A DNA stretch of 64,000 nt from Sphingobacterium pedocola (GCF_015209965.1 NZ_MU158690.1:1383598-1447597); one strand, 5' to 3'; counted from the first letter of the stretch, positions 55,392 through 63,916 are shown. The notes: generated by a model from the sequence alone, not told the origin. Program-made: numbers and translations.

Positions 55392-55464
55392 AATGTACAC
55401 GGTTGTAATTGATCCGTTTGCAAGTGAAAAATAGTTTTTTGTTACATATTTAAAATTTAAGATT

Positions 55465-55992
55465 ATGAATCCTTTAAAAACAATGTTAGCGACTTTTTTT
55501 GTCCTCGTAGGTTCACACGCGTTCGCGCAAACCAAAGGGTTAGATGTTCCTTATGTACCCACAGACCAAGTGGTAGTGGATGCCATGCTTGACTTAGCAG
55601 GTATCAAAGCGGGAGATGTTCACTTTGATTTGGGATGCGGTGACGGTAGAATTGTGATTTCAGCAGCCAAACGTGGAGCGAAGGCTACCGGTATTGATCT
55701 TGATCCGCAACGGATCAAAGAAGCCAAGGATAATGCGGTAAAGGCAGGTGTCGCGGGCAAGGTTACGTTTATCGAAGGCGATTTGTTCGATTTTGATTTT
55801 AGCAAAGCAGACGTGTTAACGCTTTATCTATTATCATCCGTAAATCTCAAATTACGTCCGAAAATATTAAAAGAATTAAAACCGGGAACGAAGGTGGTAT
55901 CCCACGCCTTCGGCATGGGTGATTGGAAACCGGAAAAGGAAGTTAATGTAGGGGGTACAACCATTTATTTATGGACTGTTCCAGAGCGGTAG
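55465..55992 (+). CDS. SAM-dependent methyltransferase-fold protein with signal peptide
   Basis: 175-residue class I methyltransferase fold. The N-terminus MNPLKTMLATFFVLVGSHAF, ending AFA|Q at residues 21/22, is a signal peptide. After it come motif I FDLGCGDGRIVISAA (about 54-68), the acidic end of strand 2 in ATGIDLD (Asp 78) and a motif IV-like region DVLTLYLLSS. SAM is normally cytoplasmic, so an exported copy is odd. It could be inactive, act before export, or use another ligand. Its neighbours give no hint. Confidence 0.8.
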   Translation: MNPLKTMLATFFVLVGSHAFAQTKGLDVPYVPTDQVVVDAMLDLAGIKAGDVHFDLGCGDGRIVISAAKRGAKATGIDLDPQRIKEAKDNAVKAGVAGKVTFIEGDLFDFDFSKADVLTLYLLSSVNLKLRPKILKELKPGTKVVSHAFGMGDWKPEKEVNVGGTTIYLWTVPER

Positions 55993-56021
55993 ACAACATA
56001 ATCCTAAGCAATTCAATACTA

Positions 56022-56047
56022 AAAAAGAAGTCCTAAGACTTCTTTTT
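56022..56047. terminator. Bidirectional terminator between methyltransferase and lipoprotein genes
   Basis: AAAAAGAAGTC and GACTTCTTTTT form an 11-bp stem with a CTAA loop, in the gap between convergent genes. Confidence 0.85.
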
Positions 56048-56473
56048 TTAGTTTCCTCCATCGTCAGCATCTGTTAATGTGATTTTGACAACAATAGGTC
56101 TGTCGATATCATCGGCCTCCGGTGATCTGGTCTCTGCAAACAAGGTAACATAGCCAACTTCATAGCTGAAAGAATAATGGGTCTCCCTAATAGTGGCAGG
56201 AATTACATCATATGCCCCCTTCGAATTAGCAAATTCTAATGCAACCTGTACTGTACCAAAATTATAATATTGTGCATCTAATTCCGGAAATGGAATATCA
56301 ACAGCATAAACACCTAAATCTTCTTCTCCGTCTTGTAACCAGTCACCTGGTTGGATGGTATGTGTATAAGATATACCCGGTAAATAATTGTTCGTAATGT
56401 ATTCTTTAGTACACGAGTTCAATGTTAGCAAAGAAACACTGCCTATGGCGAGAGCGAGTAATATTTTTTTCAT
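56048..56473 (-). CDS. Hypothetical lipoprotein
   Basis: 141-residue protein with a lipoprotein signal; lipobox ends TLNSC at Cys 21. The mature part is acidic, with beta-prone segments (TIRETHYSFSYEVGYVTLF) and no known motif. No recognised family. It converges with the methyltransferase gene and is a single-gene unit. Confidence 0.6.
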   Translation of the reverse strand: MKKILLALAIGSVSLLTLNSCTKEYITNNYLPGISYTHTIQPGDWLQDGEEDLGVYAVDIPFPELDAQYYNFGTVQVALEFANSKGAYDVIPATIRETHYSFSYEVGYVTLFAETRSPEADDIDRPIVVKITLTDADDGGN

Positions 56474-56644
56474 GGGATCAATTGTTAAGTTAGTAAAATA
56501 TGTTTTTTTATAATTTTAAGACCTGATAAAATGTTGTTGGTTTAACAGTAGCAAATATATTGCCATAAAAACCTGCTCGACGTCCGGGTAACACTAATAG
56601 CCATGAAAAGATCCTTTGATGACCAACGGCGATAGCCACGTTCA

Positions 56645-56679
56645 AAAAAAGGCCAATTCGAATTCGAGTTGACCTTTTT
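56645..56679 (-). terminator. Imperfect hairpin after the His-rich lipoprotein gene
   Basis: AAAAAAGGCCAA and TTGACCTTTTT pair with one mismatch around a 12-base loop; minus strand gives a T tract. Weak terminator for the 56699 gene. Confidence 0.5.
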
Positions 56680-56698
56680 AAATATCATATTATGACCT

Positions 56699-57511
56699 TT
56701 ACTCGGCATTAAGATTAACTTTCCGTTCAACGGATACATTATCGCCATTTAGCATGTTGCCGTCCTTATCGACTAGCGATAGTTTTACACTTGTCTCACC
56801 CATGGGAAGATTTAATATTTCGTACGGAACCCATTGATCCAACGTGAAGTCTTGGCCGTTTATCGTCGCTTTTACGTTGAGGCCATCAGCTCCCATCGGC
56901 ACATTTACGACAAAAAAGTCTAATAATAATGTTTTCGTGTCTGCTCCTTTGTAATCACCTTTTGGACGGCTGTAAAATAAGGAAGGTGCTGTCGGAGCCG
57001 GCAATTGTTCAATTTTGCCGTCGGCATTTACTTTAAATTTAATCAATTTAGAGGCTTCAGGTGTTTTAATCGACTCGTGGAAAGAACGTGATAAGAAAGA
57101 CAATAAGTAGTGCTCTGAATTAACGGCTATCGTTTCGGAATGTTCCGGTTTGTAAAGTGCAACGTAGGGCTTATTGTCTAATATATAATGGATATGTTGC
57201 CCCTCATGCGAATTCGCCATGTGGTGATCGTGTTCCGTCTGCTCGGTTAATTTGAAATTTTGTACATCATATTTTACGGTGATTTTAGCAGAATCGCTAC
57301 CCACTTTTTCGGAAGTCAGCGATGCAATTTTCAACGTAGCACCAGGGAATTCTTTAGCATGTGCAAGTGCGTTAACTGTTACGGCACCTGCCGTGTCCGA
57401 TAAGGCAGTAGAATCTTGAGCTTCTCCAGCGGAGTTTTTTGTGGTGTTATTACAGGAGACAACTGCTGCAGAAACAGCTAAAATTGCCAATGTAGATTTC
57501 CATGTTTTCAT
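56699..57511 (-). CDS. Hypothetical His-rich lipoprotein
   Basis: 270-residue lipoprotein; lipobox ends AVVSC at Cys 20. A T/S/A-rich linker (about 21-50) is followed by beta-prone sequence. Residues 94-108 carry six histidines (EHDHHMANSHEGQHIHY), a possible metal-binding loop. In relatives I recall the label phosphopeptide-binding protein, which I cannot confirm. It lies 80 bases downstream of hemL on the same strand, but no haem link is shown. Confidence 0.6.
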   Translation of the reverse strand: MKTWKSTLAILAVSAAVVSCNNTTKNSAGEAQDSTALSDTAGAVTVNALAHAKEFPGATLKIASLTSEKVGSDSAKITVKYDVQNFKLTEQTEHDHHMANSHEGQHIHYILDNKPYVALYKPEHSETIAVNSEHYLLSFLSRSFHESIKTPEASKLIKFKVNADGKIEQLPAPTAPSLFYSRPKGDYKGADTKTLLLDFFVVNVPMGADGLNVKATINGQDFTLDQWVPYEILNLPMGETSVKLSLVDKDGNMLNGDNVSVERKVNLNAE

Positions 57512-57591
57512 ATGTTACACAATTAATTATTTATATTCATTAAAGCTTTAAACAGCTAAAACGGTGTTTTGTTTTTATATAATGATTGATT

Positions 57592-58902
57592 TCATCTAAA
57601 GACAACTTCTAACGCTTCTTGAATGGCAACATGTGTAGTCTCCAGATCTTGGGGGGTATGTGCTGCAGAAATAAATCCGACTTCATAACCCGAAGGACCA
57701 AAATATATGCCCCGGTTCAACAATTGGCGATGCATCACTTTATATTTTTCCATAGACGAGGGGGAAATTTGATCAGCACGTTGAATTTTTTGATCTTGAG
57801 AAAATGCAAACCAAAAGATAGAACCGATCGTGAATATGGATACAGGATAATTTTTTTCGCTTATGAACTCACGGATGCGTTTGACAAAAGTTAACGTCGT
57901 TTCTTCCAATTTTTCGTAGAACCCCGGTTGAGACAAGATAGAAAGTGTTGCAATTCCAGCGGCCATGGCAACTGGGTTTCCAGACAGCGTACCAGCTTGA
58001 TAAACACCCCCATCCGGAGAAATATGTCCCATGATATCTTTAGATGCTCCATAAGCCCCGACTGGCATTCCACCCCCGATAATTTTACCATAAGTCAAAA
58101 TATCGGGCTGAACATCATAATATTTTGCAGCGCCTTCAAAACCCAAACGGAAGCCTGTGATGACCTCATCAAAGATCAGCAATGAACCATTTGATGTGGT
58201 AATATGTCTTAAATATTGTATATATGCTTTGTCCTGAATGAGTAATCCATTATTTGCAGGCACCCCCTCAATAATTACCGCTGCGATCTGGCCTTCAAAA
58301 TCTGAGAATACTTTATCCAAAGCAGCTTTGTCATTTAATGCAATGACGATCGTCTCGTCGGCAAAAGCCTTCGGAACGCCTGCAGAAGATGTTTCTCCAA
58401 ATGTCACCAACCCAGATCCGGCTTTTACCAATAAGGAATCAGAGTGTCCATGGTAACAACCTTCAAATTTGACGATTTTGTCTCGTTTAGTGTATCCGCG
58501 AGCGAGACGAATGGCGGACATCACAGCTTCCGTACCGGAGCTGACGAAGCGAATTTTTTCGATATATCGATTATTTGATATAATTAGTTCGGCTAGCGAA
58601 TTCTCTAATTGAGTTGGTGCGCCGAAGCTTAGGCCTTTGTACAGCTGAGCGGAGACAGCCTCGCGGATTTCAGCGTTGTTGTGCCCCAAAATTAATGGTC
58701 CCCAAGAGCAACAGTAATCTATAAATTCATTGCCATCTGCATCCCACAAATGTGCCTTATCCCCGCGTTCGATAAAGAGCGGGGTGCCATGAACGGATTT
58801 GAATGCGCGAACCGGGGAATTAACGCCTCCTGGGAAGTAATTTTTAGCCTTTTCAAATAGTTCTGCTGATTTTGTACGTGAAATATCCGGTATTTGATTC
58901 AT
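57592..58902 (-). CDS. hemL: Glutamate-1-semialdehyde 2,1-aminomutase
   Basis: PLP enzyme converting glutamate-1-semialdehyde to 5-aminolevulinate, the second step of the C5 haem pathway. Motifs are FPGGVNSPVRAFKSV, SSGTEAVMSAIRLARGYT, LLIFDEVITGFRLGFEGA and the PLP lysine in TYGKIIGGGMPVGAYG. The 436 residues are usual. A TACTTTCG box lies 18 bases upstream on the minus strand, so it may also be read separately from hemB. Confidence 0.96.
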   Translation of the reverse strand: MNQIPDISRTKSAELFEKAKNYFPGGVNSPVRAFKSVHGTPLFIERGDKAHLWDADGNEFIDYCCSWGPLILGHNNAEIREAVSAQLYKGLSFGAPTQLENSLAELIISNNRYIEKIRFVSSGTEAVMSAIRLARGYTKRDKIVKFEGCYHGHSDSLLVKAGSGLVTFGETSSAGVPKAFADETIVIALNDKAALDKVFSDFEGQIAAVIIEGVPANNGLLIQDKAYIQYLRHITTSNGSLLIFDEVITGFRLGFEGAAKYYDVQPDILTYGKIIGGGMPVGAYGASKDIMGHISPDGGVYQAGTLSGNPVAMAAGIATLSILSQPGFYEKLEETTLTFVKRIREFISEKNYPVSIFTIGSIFWFAFSQDQKIQRADQISPSSMEKYKVMHRQLLNRGIYFGPSGYEVGFISAAHTPQDLETTHVAIQEALEVVFR

Positions 58903-58920
58903 TGTAAGTAGATGTTAGAT

Positions 58921-58928
58921 CGAAAGTA
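58921..58928 (-). promoter_or_regulatory. Predicted -7 box of hemL
   Basis: Minus strand TACTTTCG is one base off TAnnTTTG, 18 bases before the hemL start. Confidence 0.4.
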
Positions 58929-58993
58929 AGTGCTTTAAATAAAAATGTATCATTAAATTATTTAGAGCACTTATTTGTTTTATAATATGTTTT

Positions 58994-59965
58994 TTATCTC
59001 AACCAACCTTTTTCCAACACTTCTTTAGCGTGATAGGTGAGAATTGAAGTAGCTCCGGCACGACGGAAGCTTAGTAAAGTTTCGAGTATTGCACTCTCGG
59101 GTAACCATCCGTTTTGAATGGCAGCTTTGATCATCGCATATTCTCCAGATACATTATAAGCGGCGATAGGTAGATCAAAATTGTCATGTAATAACTTGAT
59201 AATATCCAGGTAAGCTAGGCCCGGTTTTACCATTAAAAAATCTGCTCCTTCTTCCACATCCAGTTGCGCCTCAATTAATGCCTCACGGGCGTTTGCCGGA
59301 TTCATTTGGTATGTTTTTTTATCTCCTTTTTTTGGAGCGGAACCTAATGCATCACGGAAAGGTCCGTAAAATGATGACGCATATTTTGCGGTATAGGACA
59401 TCAATGAAACATGTGTAAAACCATTTTCATCTAATACCTTCCGAATGTAACCGATGCGTCCGTCCATCATATCCGAAGGTGCAATGATATCGGCACCCGC
59501 TTGGGCGTGTGCTAATGCCATTTTTCCCAATACAACAAGTGTCTCGTCGTTTAATATCTCGCCGTTTTCAACGATGCCATCGTGTCCGTCTGAACTATAG
59601 GGGTCCATGGCGACATCAGTAATAACACATGCTTCAGGGAAATGTTTCTTCACAGCCTCTATCGCGTTCAGGTAAAGTGTTCCTTCTCGATAGCTTTCGG
59701 TAGCAAACTTGTCTTTTAGCGATTCTTCGACTGCTGGGAATATATCGAAAGCCTTTAATCCTAGTTTTAGACAACTTTCAACTTCACGAAGCAAATTATC
59801 AACGGAATGACGATATATCCCTGGCATTGATGACACTTCTGTTTTCTGATTTTCGCCTTCCACAACGAAAAGTGGAAAAATCAAATTTGAAGGTAACAAA
59901 TGCGTTTCTTGAATCATGTCACGGATGACGGCAGATTTTCTATTTCTTCTTGGACGTTGTAACAT
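58994..59965 (-). CDS. hemB: Porphobilinogen synthase (5-aminolevulinate dehydratase)
   Basis: Condenses two aminolevulinates to porphobilinogen. The Schiff-base lysine is in FLMVKPGLAYLDI, and SYTAKYASSFYGPFRDA carries the second active-site lysine. The metal region reads DVAMDPYSSDGHDG, with Asp/Ser where zinc enzymes have the three cysteines, so it should be a Mg2+-type enzyme. The 323 residues fit. It is 67 bases downstream of hemCD. Confidence 0.96.
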   Translation of the reverse strand: MLQRPRRNRKSAVIRDMIQETHLLPSNLIFPLFVVEGENQKTEVSSMPGIYRHSVDNLLREVESCLKLGLKAFDIFPAVEESLKDKFATESYREGTLYLNAIEAVKKHFPEACVITDVAMDPYSSDGHDGIVENGEILNDETLVVLGKMALAHAQAGADIIAPSDMMDGRIGYIRKVLDENGFTHVSLMSYTAKYASSFYGPFRDALGSAPKKGDKKTYQMNPANAREALIEAQLDVEEGADFLMVKPGLAYLDIIKLLHDNFDLPIAAYNVSGEYAMIKAAIQNGWLPESAILETLLSFRRAGATSILTYHAKEVLEKGWLR

Positions 59966-59993
59966 CGTTTTAAGTAAAAATTAAAAAAAGTTT

Positions 59994-60035
59994 ATAGTCT
60001 CTAGTCACCAGTCCCTAACTCCTAACCCCTCTCTA
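59994..60035. repeat. Degenerate heptamer repeat between hemB and hemCD
   Basis: Units ATAGTCT, CTAGTCA, CCAGTCC, CTAACTC, CTAACCC, CTCTCTA share a 7-base step and the core TAGTC/TAACC. The last unit reaches the hemCD stop codon. Confidence 0.6.
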
Positions 60036-61619
60036 ATAGTCTAAACCAAATATGGCTTCTGCAAGACCGATTTCGTCTGGGGTGTAGGGGACAGTGTACG
60101 TTAACCCCATTTTTTCGATAGCACCAGCTGTAGAATACCCGATACAAATAATTTTTTGATCAGGATCAACTAAGTTTTCTTGAAAATAGGCCTCTACATT
60201 GCTTGGACTTGTAAATATCAGCACATCAGCATTTGATTTGTTTACATTTTCTTCAAGCACAGTTTCGTAAATGGGGACGTCAATTACTTTTGTGTTTTCA
60301 GTAAGTGCTTTTTGGATAGTCTGCAGTGAGCCTTCAGCACGTGGTATCAATACCGTTTGCCCATCGACCAATTTTGCAAACTCTTTAGCGATATCGTCTG
60401 TTTTAATTCCCAAATTATCACCCGAGAAATCAGCTATGCGATCGTATTTGCGTAGGGCATCTTCAGAACCTCTACCCAAAACAGCAATTTTGGTTTTCTT
60501 TAATACGAAAGGTTCTAATTTAAAAAAATGGTCAATGGCATTTTTACTATTGAAAAATATCCAATCGGCTCTTTTCAAGATAAAAGAGTCTAATTTGTTT
60601 ATGGTAGGGTAAATTTTAATCAGGGAGCGATCATCAATTGAAATATGGTATTTTTTTAATGATTGCGCTAAATAGGAATTTTCATCCAGATCTCTTGTGA
60701 TAAATACGCTGGAAGGTAGCTTTCTGTCCTTTTTGAATTTTGAAAAAATAAATTCTGCCAGACCTTCCGTGGTATCTGATTGTACAAAAAAACGATCTGG
60801 AAAATCTTCATTGTCATCTGCAACTGATGTCCATGTCTCATACTTGCCGTCATGTTTGCGGCAGTAACAACCTAATGGAGCATGACAGCCTCCATCAAAT
60901 AAATTCAATACTTTACGCTCCACTGCGATGGTCTCGGCAACTTCCTTGTTGTTTATTTTTTGAAGAATATCAAATAAATCCCGATCGGTTTCGCGGATCT
61001 GAACAGCAAGGACCCCTTGTGCAGGTGCAGGGATGACTTCAACAGGAGAAATTTCTTCAATGTGAAAATCAGAAACATCCATTTCGATGCGTGCTACACC
61101 TGCTTTGGCTAATACAATCGCATCGTATTTTTCATCACGCAGTTTTTGAATACGCGTTTGTAAATTACCTCTAAGATCTGTAAATTCTAAGTCGGGACGT
61201 AATGATAGCAGTTGAGCCTTACGACGATTAGAAGATGTGCCGACGCTCGCATTGTGTTTGAGAGAAAGTCTTTTTCTTATATCTACGCAGTCTTTGTGAA
61301 TGATCAAAAGTTCCGAAGGGTCCTCTCGCTCCGACACTGCTGCAATGGTGAGTCCGGGAGGGTTTACCGTAGGTAAGTCCTTATGTGAATGAACAGCAAG
61401 ATCGATTTGAGCGCTTAGTAACTCCTCTTCGAGTTCTTTGGTGAAAAATCCTTTACCTTCCAACTTGTCCAATCTGAGGTGTTGGATAACATCGCCTTGT
61501 GTCTTAATAATTTTTAGCTCGGCTTCAATTCCGATTTCAGCTAATCTATCTCTTACAAAATTAGCTTGCCATAGTGCAAGTTGGCTCCCTCGTGTGCCAA
61601 TTATTAATTTTCTATTCAC
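60033..61619 (-). CDS. hemCD: Fused hydroxymethylbilane synthase / uroporphyrinogen-III synthase
   Basis: Bifunctional haem enzyme of 528 residues. The HemC part (about 1-295) has IIGTRGSQLALWQANFVRD, VHSHKDLPTVNPPG and the dipyrromethane cofactor cysteine in FDGGCHAPLGC (about residue 245, close to Cys242 of E. coli). The C-terminal part from about 303 (SSVFITRDLDENSYLAQSLK, then DVLIFTSPSNVEAYF) fits HemD. I choose GTG 61619, which gives VNRKLIIGTRGS; ATG 61664 would add 15 non-conserved residues. Fusion ensures linear-to-cyclic handover; hemE and later genes are not in the window. Confidence 0.9.
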   Translation of the reverse strand: MNRKLIIGTRGSQLALWQANFVRDRLAEIGIEAELKIIKTQGDVIQHLRLDKLEGKGFFTKELEEELLSAQIDLAVHSHKDLPTVNPPGLTIAAVSEREDPSELLIIHKDCVDIRKRLSLKHNASVGTSSNRRKAQLLSLRPDLEFTDLRGNLQTRIQKLRDEKYDAIVLAKAGVARIEMDVSDFHIEEISPVEVIPAPAQGVLAVQIRETDRDLFDILQKINNKEVAETIAVERKVLNLFDGGCHAPLGCYCRKHDGKYETWTSVADDNEDFPDRFFVQSDTTEGLAEFIFSKFKKDRKLPSSVFITRDLDENSYLAQSLKKYHISIDDRSLIKIYPTINKLDSFILKRADWIFFNSKNAIDHFFKLEPFVLKKTKIAVLGRGSEDALRKYDRIADFSGDNLGIKTDDIAKEFAKLVDGQTVLIPRAEGSLQTIQKALTENTKVIDVPIYETVLEENVNKSNADVLIFTSPSNVEAYFQENLVDPDQKIICIGYSTAGAIEKMGLTYTVPYTPDEIGLAEAIFGLDY

Positions 61620-61725
61620 AATGAAAGATTTTCGGTGTAAAACTACGTCAGCAAAGTTAACCAAATGGAAGGATAATCCCGACGGAATCTGTCAGATTAA
61701 AGTATGTTTAAGAAAAAAATAATGT

Positions 61726-62967
61726 TTAGTTATTCTCTACCTCGTTATTTTTTACTAGGATTTCTTTAGCCATCACCATAGGAACTTTGATGTATTTTTT
61801 TTCCATGTAGTTGATTACTTTTTCCAGAACTTCTCGAGCTTGAGGATCTAAGTTGCGCAGGTCATGAGCAAATACTTCGTTCAAGGCAGTGGCACGTATT
61901 TCTTTAATTTTATCAGGAACTTGGCGCATAGCCACTTCTACACGACGTTGTTTAATAAGCGGAAGGAATTCTTTAATATTCTCACAAATAATTTTATCAG
62001 CACTTTCCAATTCGTTATAGCGCTCTTGGATATTTTTTTCTGCGATAGCTTGAAGGCTACTGACTTCAATATAATGAATAGGGGAGTCTATCAATACTTC
62101 CGCATCCAAATCATTCGGGATAGCCAAATCGACGATAACCTTTTTATCAGTTTCACCATTCAAAATAGACTGATATAAATCGCTGTTGATAATTGCTTCA
62201 GGAGCACCTGTGCAAGTAATCATGACATCAAACCCTTTCTTGTAATTTTTTAATTCAGAAAGAGGGTAAGCTTCTGCATTTAATTCTTTCGCCAAAGCAG
62301 TTGCATTTGCTACCGTACGGTTAAATACGACGAAATTAGAGTGCTTATGTTTTTTAAGGTATTTCGCTAAATTCTGGTTCGTTTCTCCCGAACCAATAAC
62401 AAGTATACGTGGATTACTTGGTAACTTCGTTTCTTTTAATTTACGATAGGCTAAAGAAACGACAGAAATCGGATTGCGGGAAATATTGGTAAATGTGTAA
62501 ACTTCTTTTGCTGTCTTAATTAAACGATCCATCATTAAACGTAAAAAGTCGCCAGTGAATCCAGAGTCTCGGCATTTTTCATACGCTCTTCGTACCTGTG
62601 CTAAAATTTCCTTTTCGCCAACAACGAGGCTTTCCAAGGAGCATGACATTCGGAATAAATGGTTCAACGCTTCTATCCCAGCATAACGGTTTACCTGACC
62701 TAAATAGCAATGTAGCCTTTCAGAAGGAACGCAAAAGTTCATTTTGTCCATGAAATTAGCGATAAAATCATCGGTTAATTCATGAGCGCCGTAAAAAACA
62801 AATTCAACACGATTACATGTAGCGATATAGAAAATCTCCGGAATATCTAAATTATTTTTTAGATTGATCAATCTGGAATCTAACTCTTCGTTACAAATTA
62901 CCAAATTGCCTAGATCTTTTAGGTCAACATGTCGGTGCGTAAATGCTATTACTTTTAAATTCTTCAA
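61726..62967 (-). CDS. hemA: Glutamyl-tRNA reductase
   Basis: First enzyme of the C5 pathway, reducing glutamyl-tRNA to glutamate-1-semialdehyde with NADPH. The active-site cysteine lies in YIATCNRVEFVFYG. Other motifs are LFRMSCSLESLVVGEKEILA and the NADP fold ILVIGSGETNQNLAKYL. The C-terminal dimer domain is helical. The 413 residues fit. It heads the hem operon with hemCD 61 bases downstream. Confidence 0.96.
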   Translation of the reverse strand: MKNLKVIAFTHRHVDLKDLGNLVICNEELDSRLINLKNNLDIPEIFYIATCNRVEFVFYGAHELTDDFIANFMDKMNFCVPSERLHCYLGQVNRYAGIEALNHLFRMSCSLESLVVGEKEILAQVRRAYEKCRDSGFTGDFLRLMMDRLIKTAKEVYTFTNISRNPISVVSLAYRKLKETKLPSNPRILVIGSGETNQNLAKYLKKHKHSNFVVFNRTVANATALAKELNAEAYPLSELKNYKKGFDVMITCTGAPEAIINSDLYQSILNGETDKKVIVDLAIPNDLDAEVLIDSPIHYIEVSSLQAIAEKNIQERYNELESADKIICENIKEFLPLIKQRRVEVAMRQVPDKIKEIRATALNEVFAHDLRNLDPQAREVLEKVINYMEKKYIKVPMVMAKEILVKNNEVENN

Positions 62968-62998
62968 TGCTTTTTCTTTCTAGCCCAAATCGTTGATG

Positions 62999-63033
62999 CA
63001 AATGTAGAGCAAAAGCAGGGTTATAATGTCAAA
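62999..63033 (-). promoter_or_regulatory. Predicted promoter of the hem operon
   Basis: Minus strand TACATTTG (62999-63006) matches TAnnTTTG, with TTTG at 63030-63033, 23 bases upstream, slightly long. The hemA start is 31 bases downstream. Confidence 0.6.
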
Positions 63034-63075
63034 AATCTGTCAAACCAATCAATTTAGAATGTTTTTAAATAGTAT

Positions 63076-63083
63076 TATTTTTG
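63076..63083 (+). promoter_or_regulatory. Predicted -7 box before a possible micropeptide
   Basis: TATTTTTG matches TAnnTTTG exactly, 22 bases before ATG 63106. No TTG is at the usual -33 distance. Confidence 0.4.
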
Positions 63084-63105
63084 TTGTAATAAATTGTTTT
63101 TCAGT

Positions 63106-63168
63106 ATGTTGCGTGCCGCTTATTTCTTGCTCGTGATGACAGTCATTTATTTGAACAAGAAAAAATAA
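63106..63168 (+). CDS. Possible 20-residue membrane micropeptide
   Basis: ATG to TAA encoding MLRAAYFLLVMTVIYLNKKK: one hydrophobic helix flanked by Arg and a Lys cluster, the form of a small membrane peptide. A good -7 box precedes it. At this length chance is a serious alternative, and no known family is claimed. Confidence 0.3.
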   Translation: MLRAAYFLLVMTVIYLNKKK

Positions 63169-63248
63169 ACAGAAGCACAAAAAAGAGCTTCAAAATTACA
63201 TGTTAAAATGAACGCTATTCCGCACTTTTGTATAAATAAAATTAAGAG

Positions 63249-63659
63249 ATGTATATTTTACATAAACCTTTAGCATGGACTGGCGTTGGAATATCGACAT
63301 TAAGCACGGTATTTTGCCCTTTCCTAAGAGTGCCGTTAGTGGGTAACTGGAACCTGTACCAAACGGATACAAGCTTATTTGTAACAACCATCGGATTATT
63401 GGCTGTTTGCGTTTCGTTATTGTTTATTCGTAAAGTGAATGCATTTCGAGTAGTGACTCGACTATTTGCTGGATGGACGGTTCTTGGATTTTTAGCAGTC
63501 TATTTTAAGATTAATAATTACTTCGGAATGAAACTCGTAGATGGCGTGCTTGCGAGGACGCTACACCTAAAATGGGGTTGGTTCTTTCTATTTCTTGGCG
63601 CACTAATCTTAATTTTGAGTGCTCGAAAGGTCAAAGTTATTAAAGAGGATCAGTCGTAA
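63249..63659 (+). CDS. Four-helix membrane protein, unknown function
   Basis: 136-residue protein with helices at about 8-28, 43-59, 65-85 and 108-123. The loop GNWNLYQTDTSLF and the C-terminal basic tail ARKVKVIKEDQS suggest a cytoplasmic C-terminus. No recognised family. A near-consensus CACTTTTG lies at 63223-63230, 18 bases before the ATG. It is divergent from hemA, which gives no functional hint. Confidence 0.7.
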   Translation: MYILHKPLAWTGVGISTLSTVFCPFLRVPLVGNWNLYQTDTSLFVTTIGLLAVCVSLLFIRKVNAFRVVTRLFAGWTVLGFLAVYFKINNYFGMKLVDGVLARTLHLKWGWFFLFLGALILILSARKVKVIKEDQS

Positions 63660-63701
63660 TGCCTGATCGGATAATAAAAACGAAAAATTATTTTATACAG
63701 T

Positions 63702-63832
63702 TTGTCGCTCGCCGCGACAAGGCCATACTTTTGTCTTGCCAAAAGTATGCAAAAGCGTGTCGCTGTACCGGCTCGACACGACGGTTCACCATCCCTGCAA
63801 TTATCGACCCGCTAAGGCGACATCTGTCGGGT
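63702..63832. repeat. Row of four perfect inverted repeats
   Basis: TTGTCGC/GCGACAA (63702-63720), CATACTTTTG/CAAAAGTATG (63724-63749), CGTGTCG/CGACACG (63756-63780) and ACCCG/CGGGT (63807-63832). The second is a 10-bp stem with a 6-base loop. Such hairpin rows are typical of dispersed intergenic repeats in this group, as I recall. No second copy was noticed in the window. Confidence 0.65.
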
Positions 63833-63891
63833 ATGAAAGGATAGTGCATTGATTATATGGTACTTTTATGCTTCAGATGGATTAAAAAGGA

Positions 63892-63903
63892 CGACCTAGG
63901 TCG
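63892..63903. repeat. 12-base perfect palindrome
   Basis: CGACCTAGGTCG is fully self-complementary. It lies between the hairpin row and the nested hairpin at 63917-63993. Confidence 0.6.
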
Positions 63904-63916
63904 ATGTAGCGTTAAG

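Noticed and set aside
63659..63844. 61-codon open frame on the plus strand
   Set aside because: It consists of the hairpin repeat region; no domain, no ribosome site, and frame length is expected by chance.
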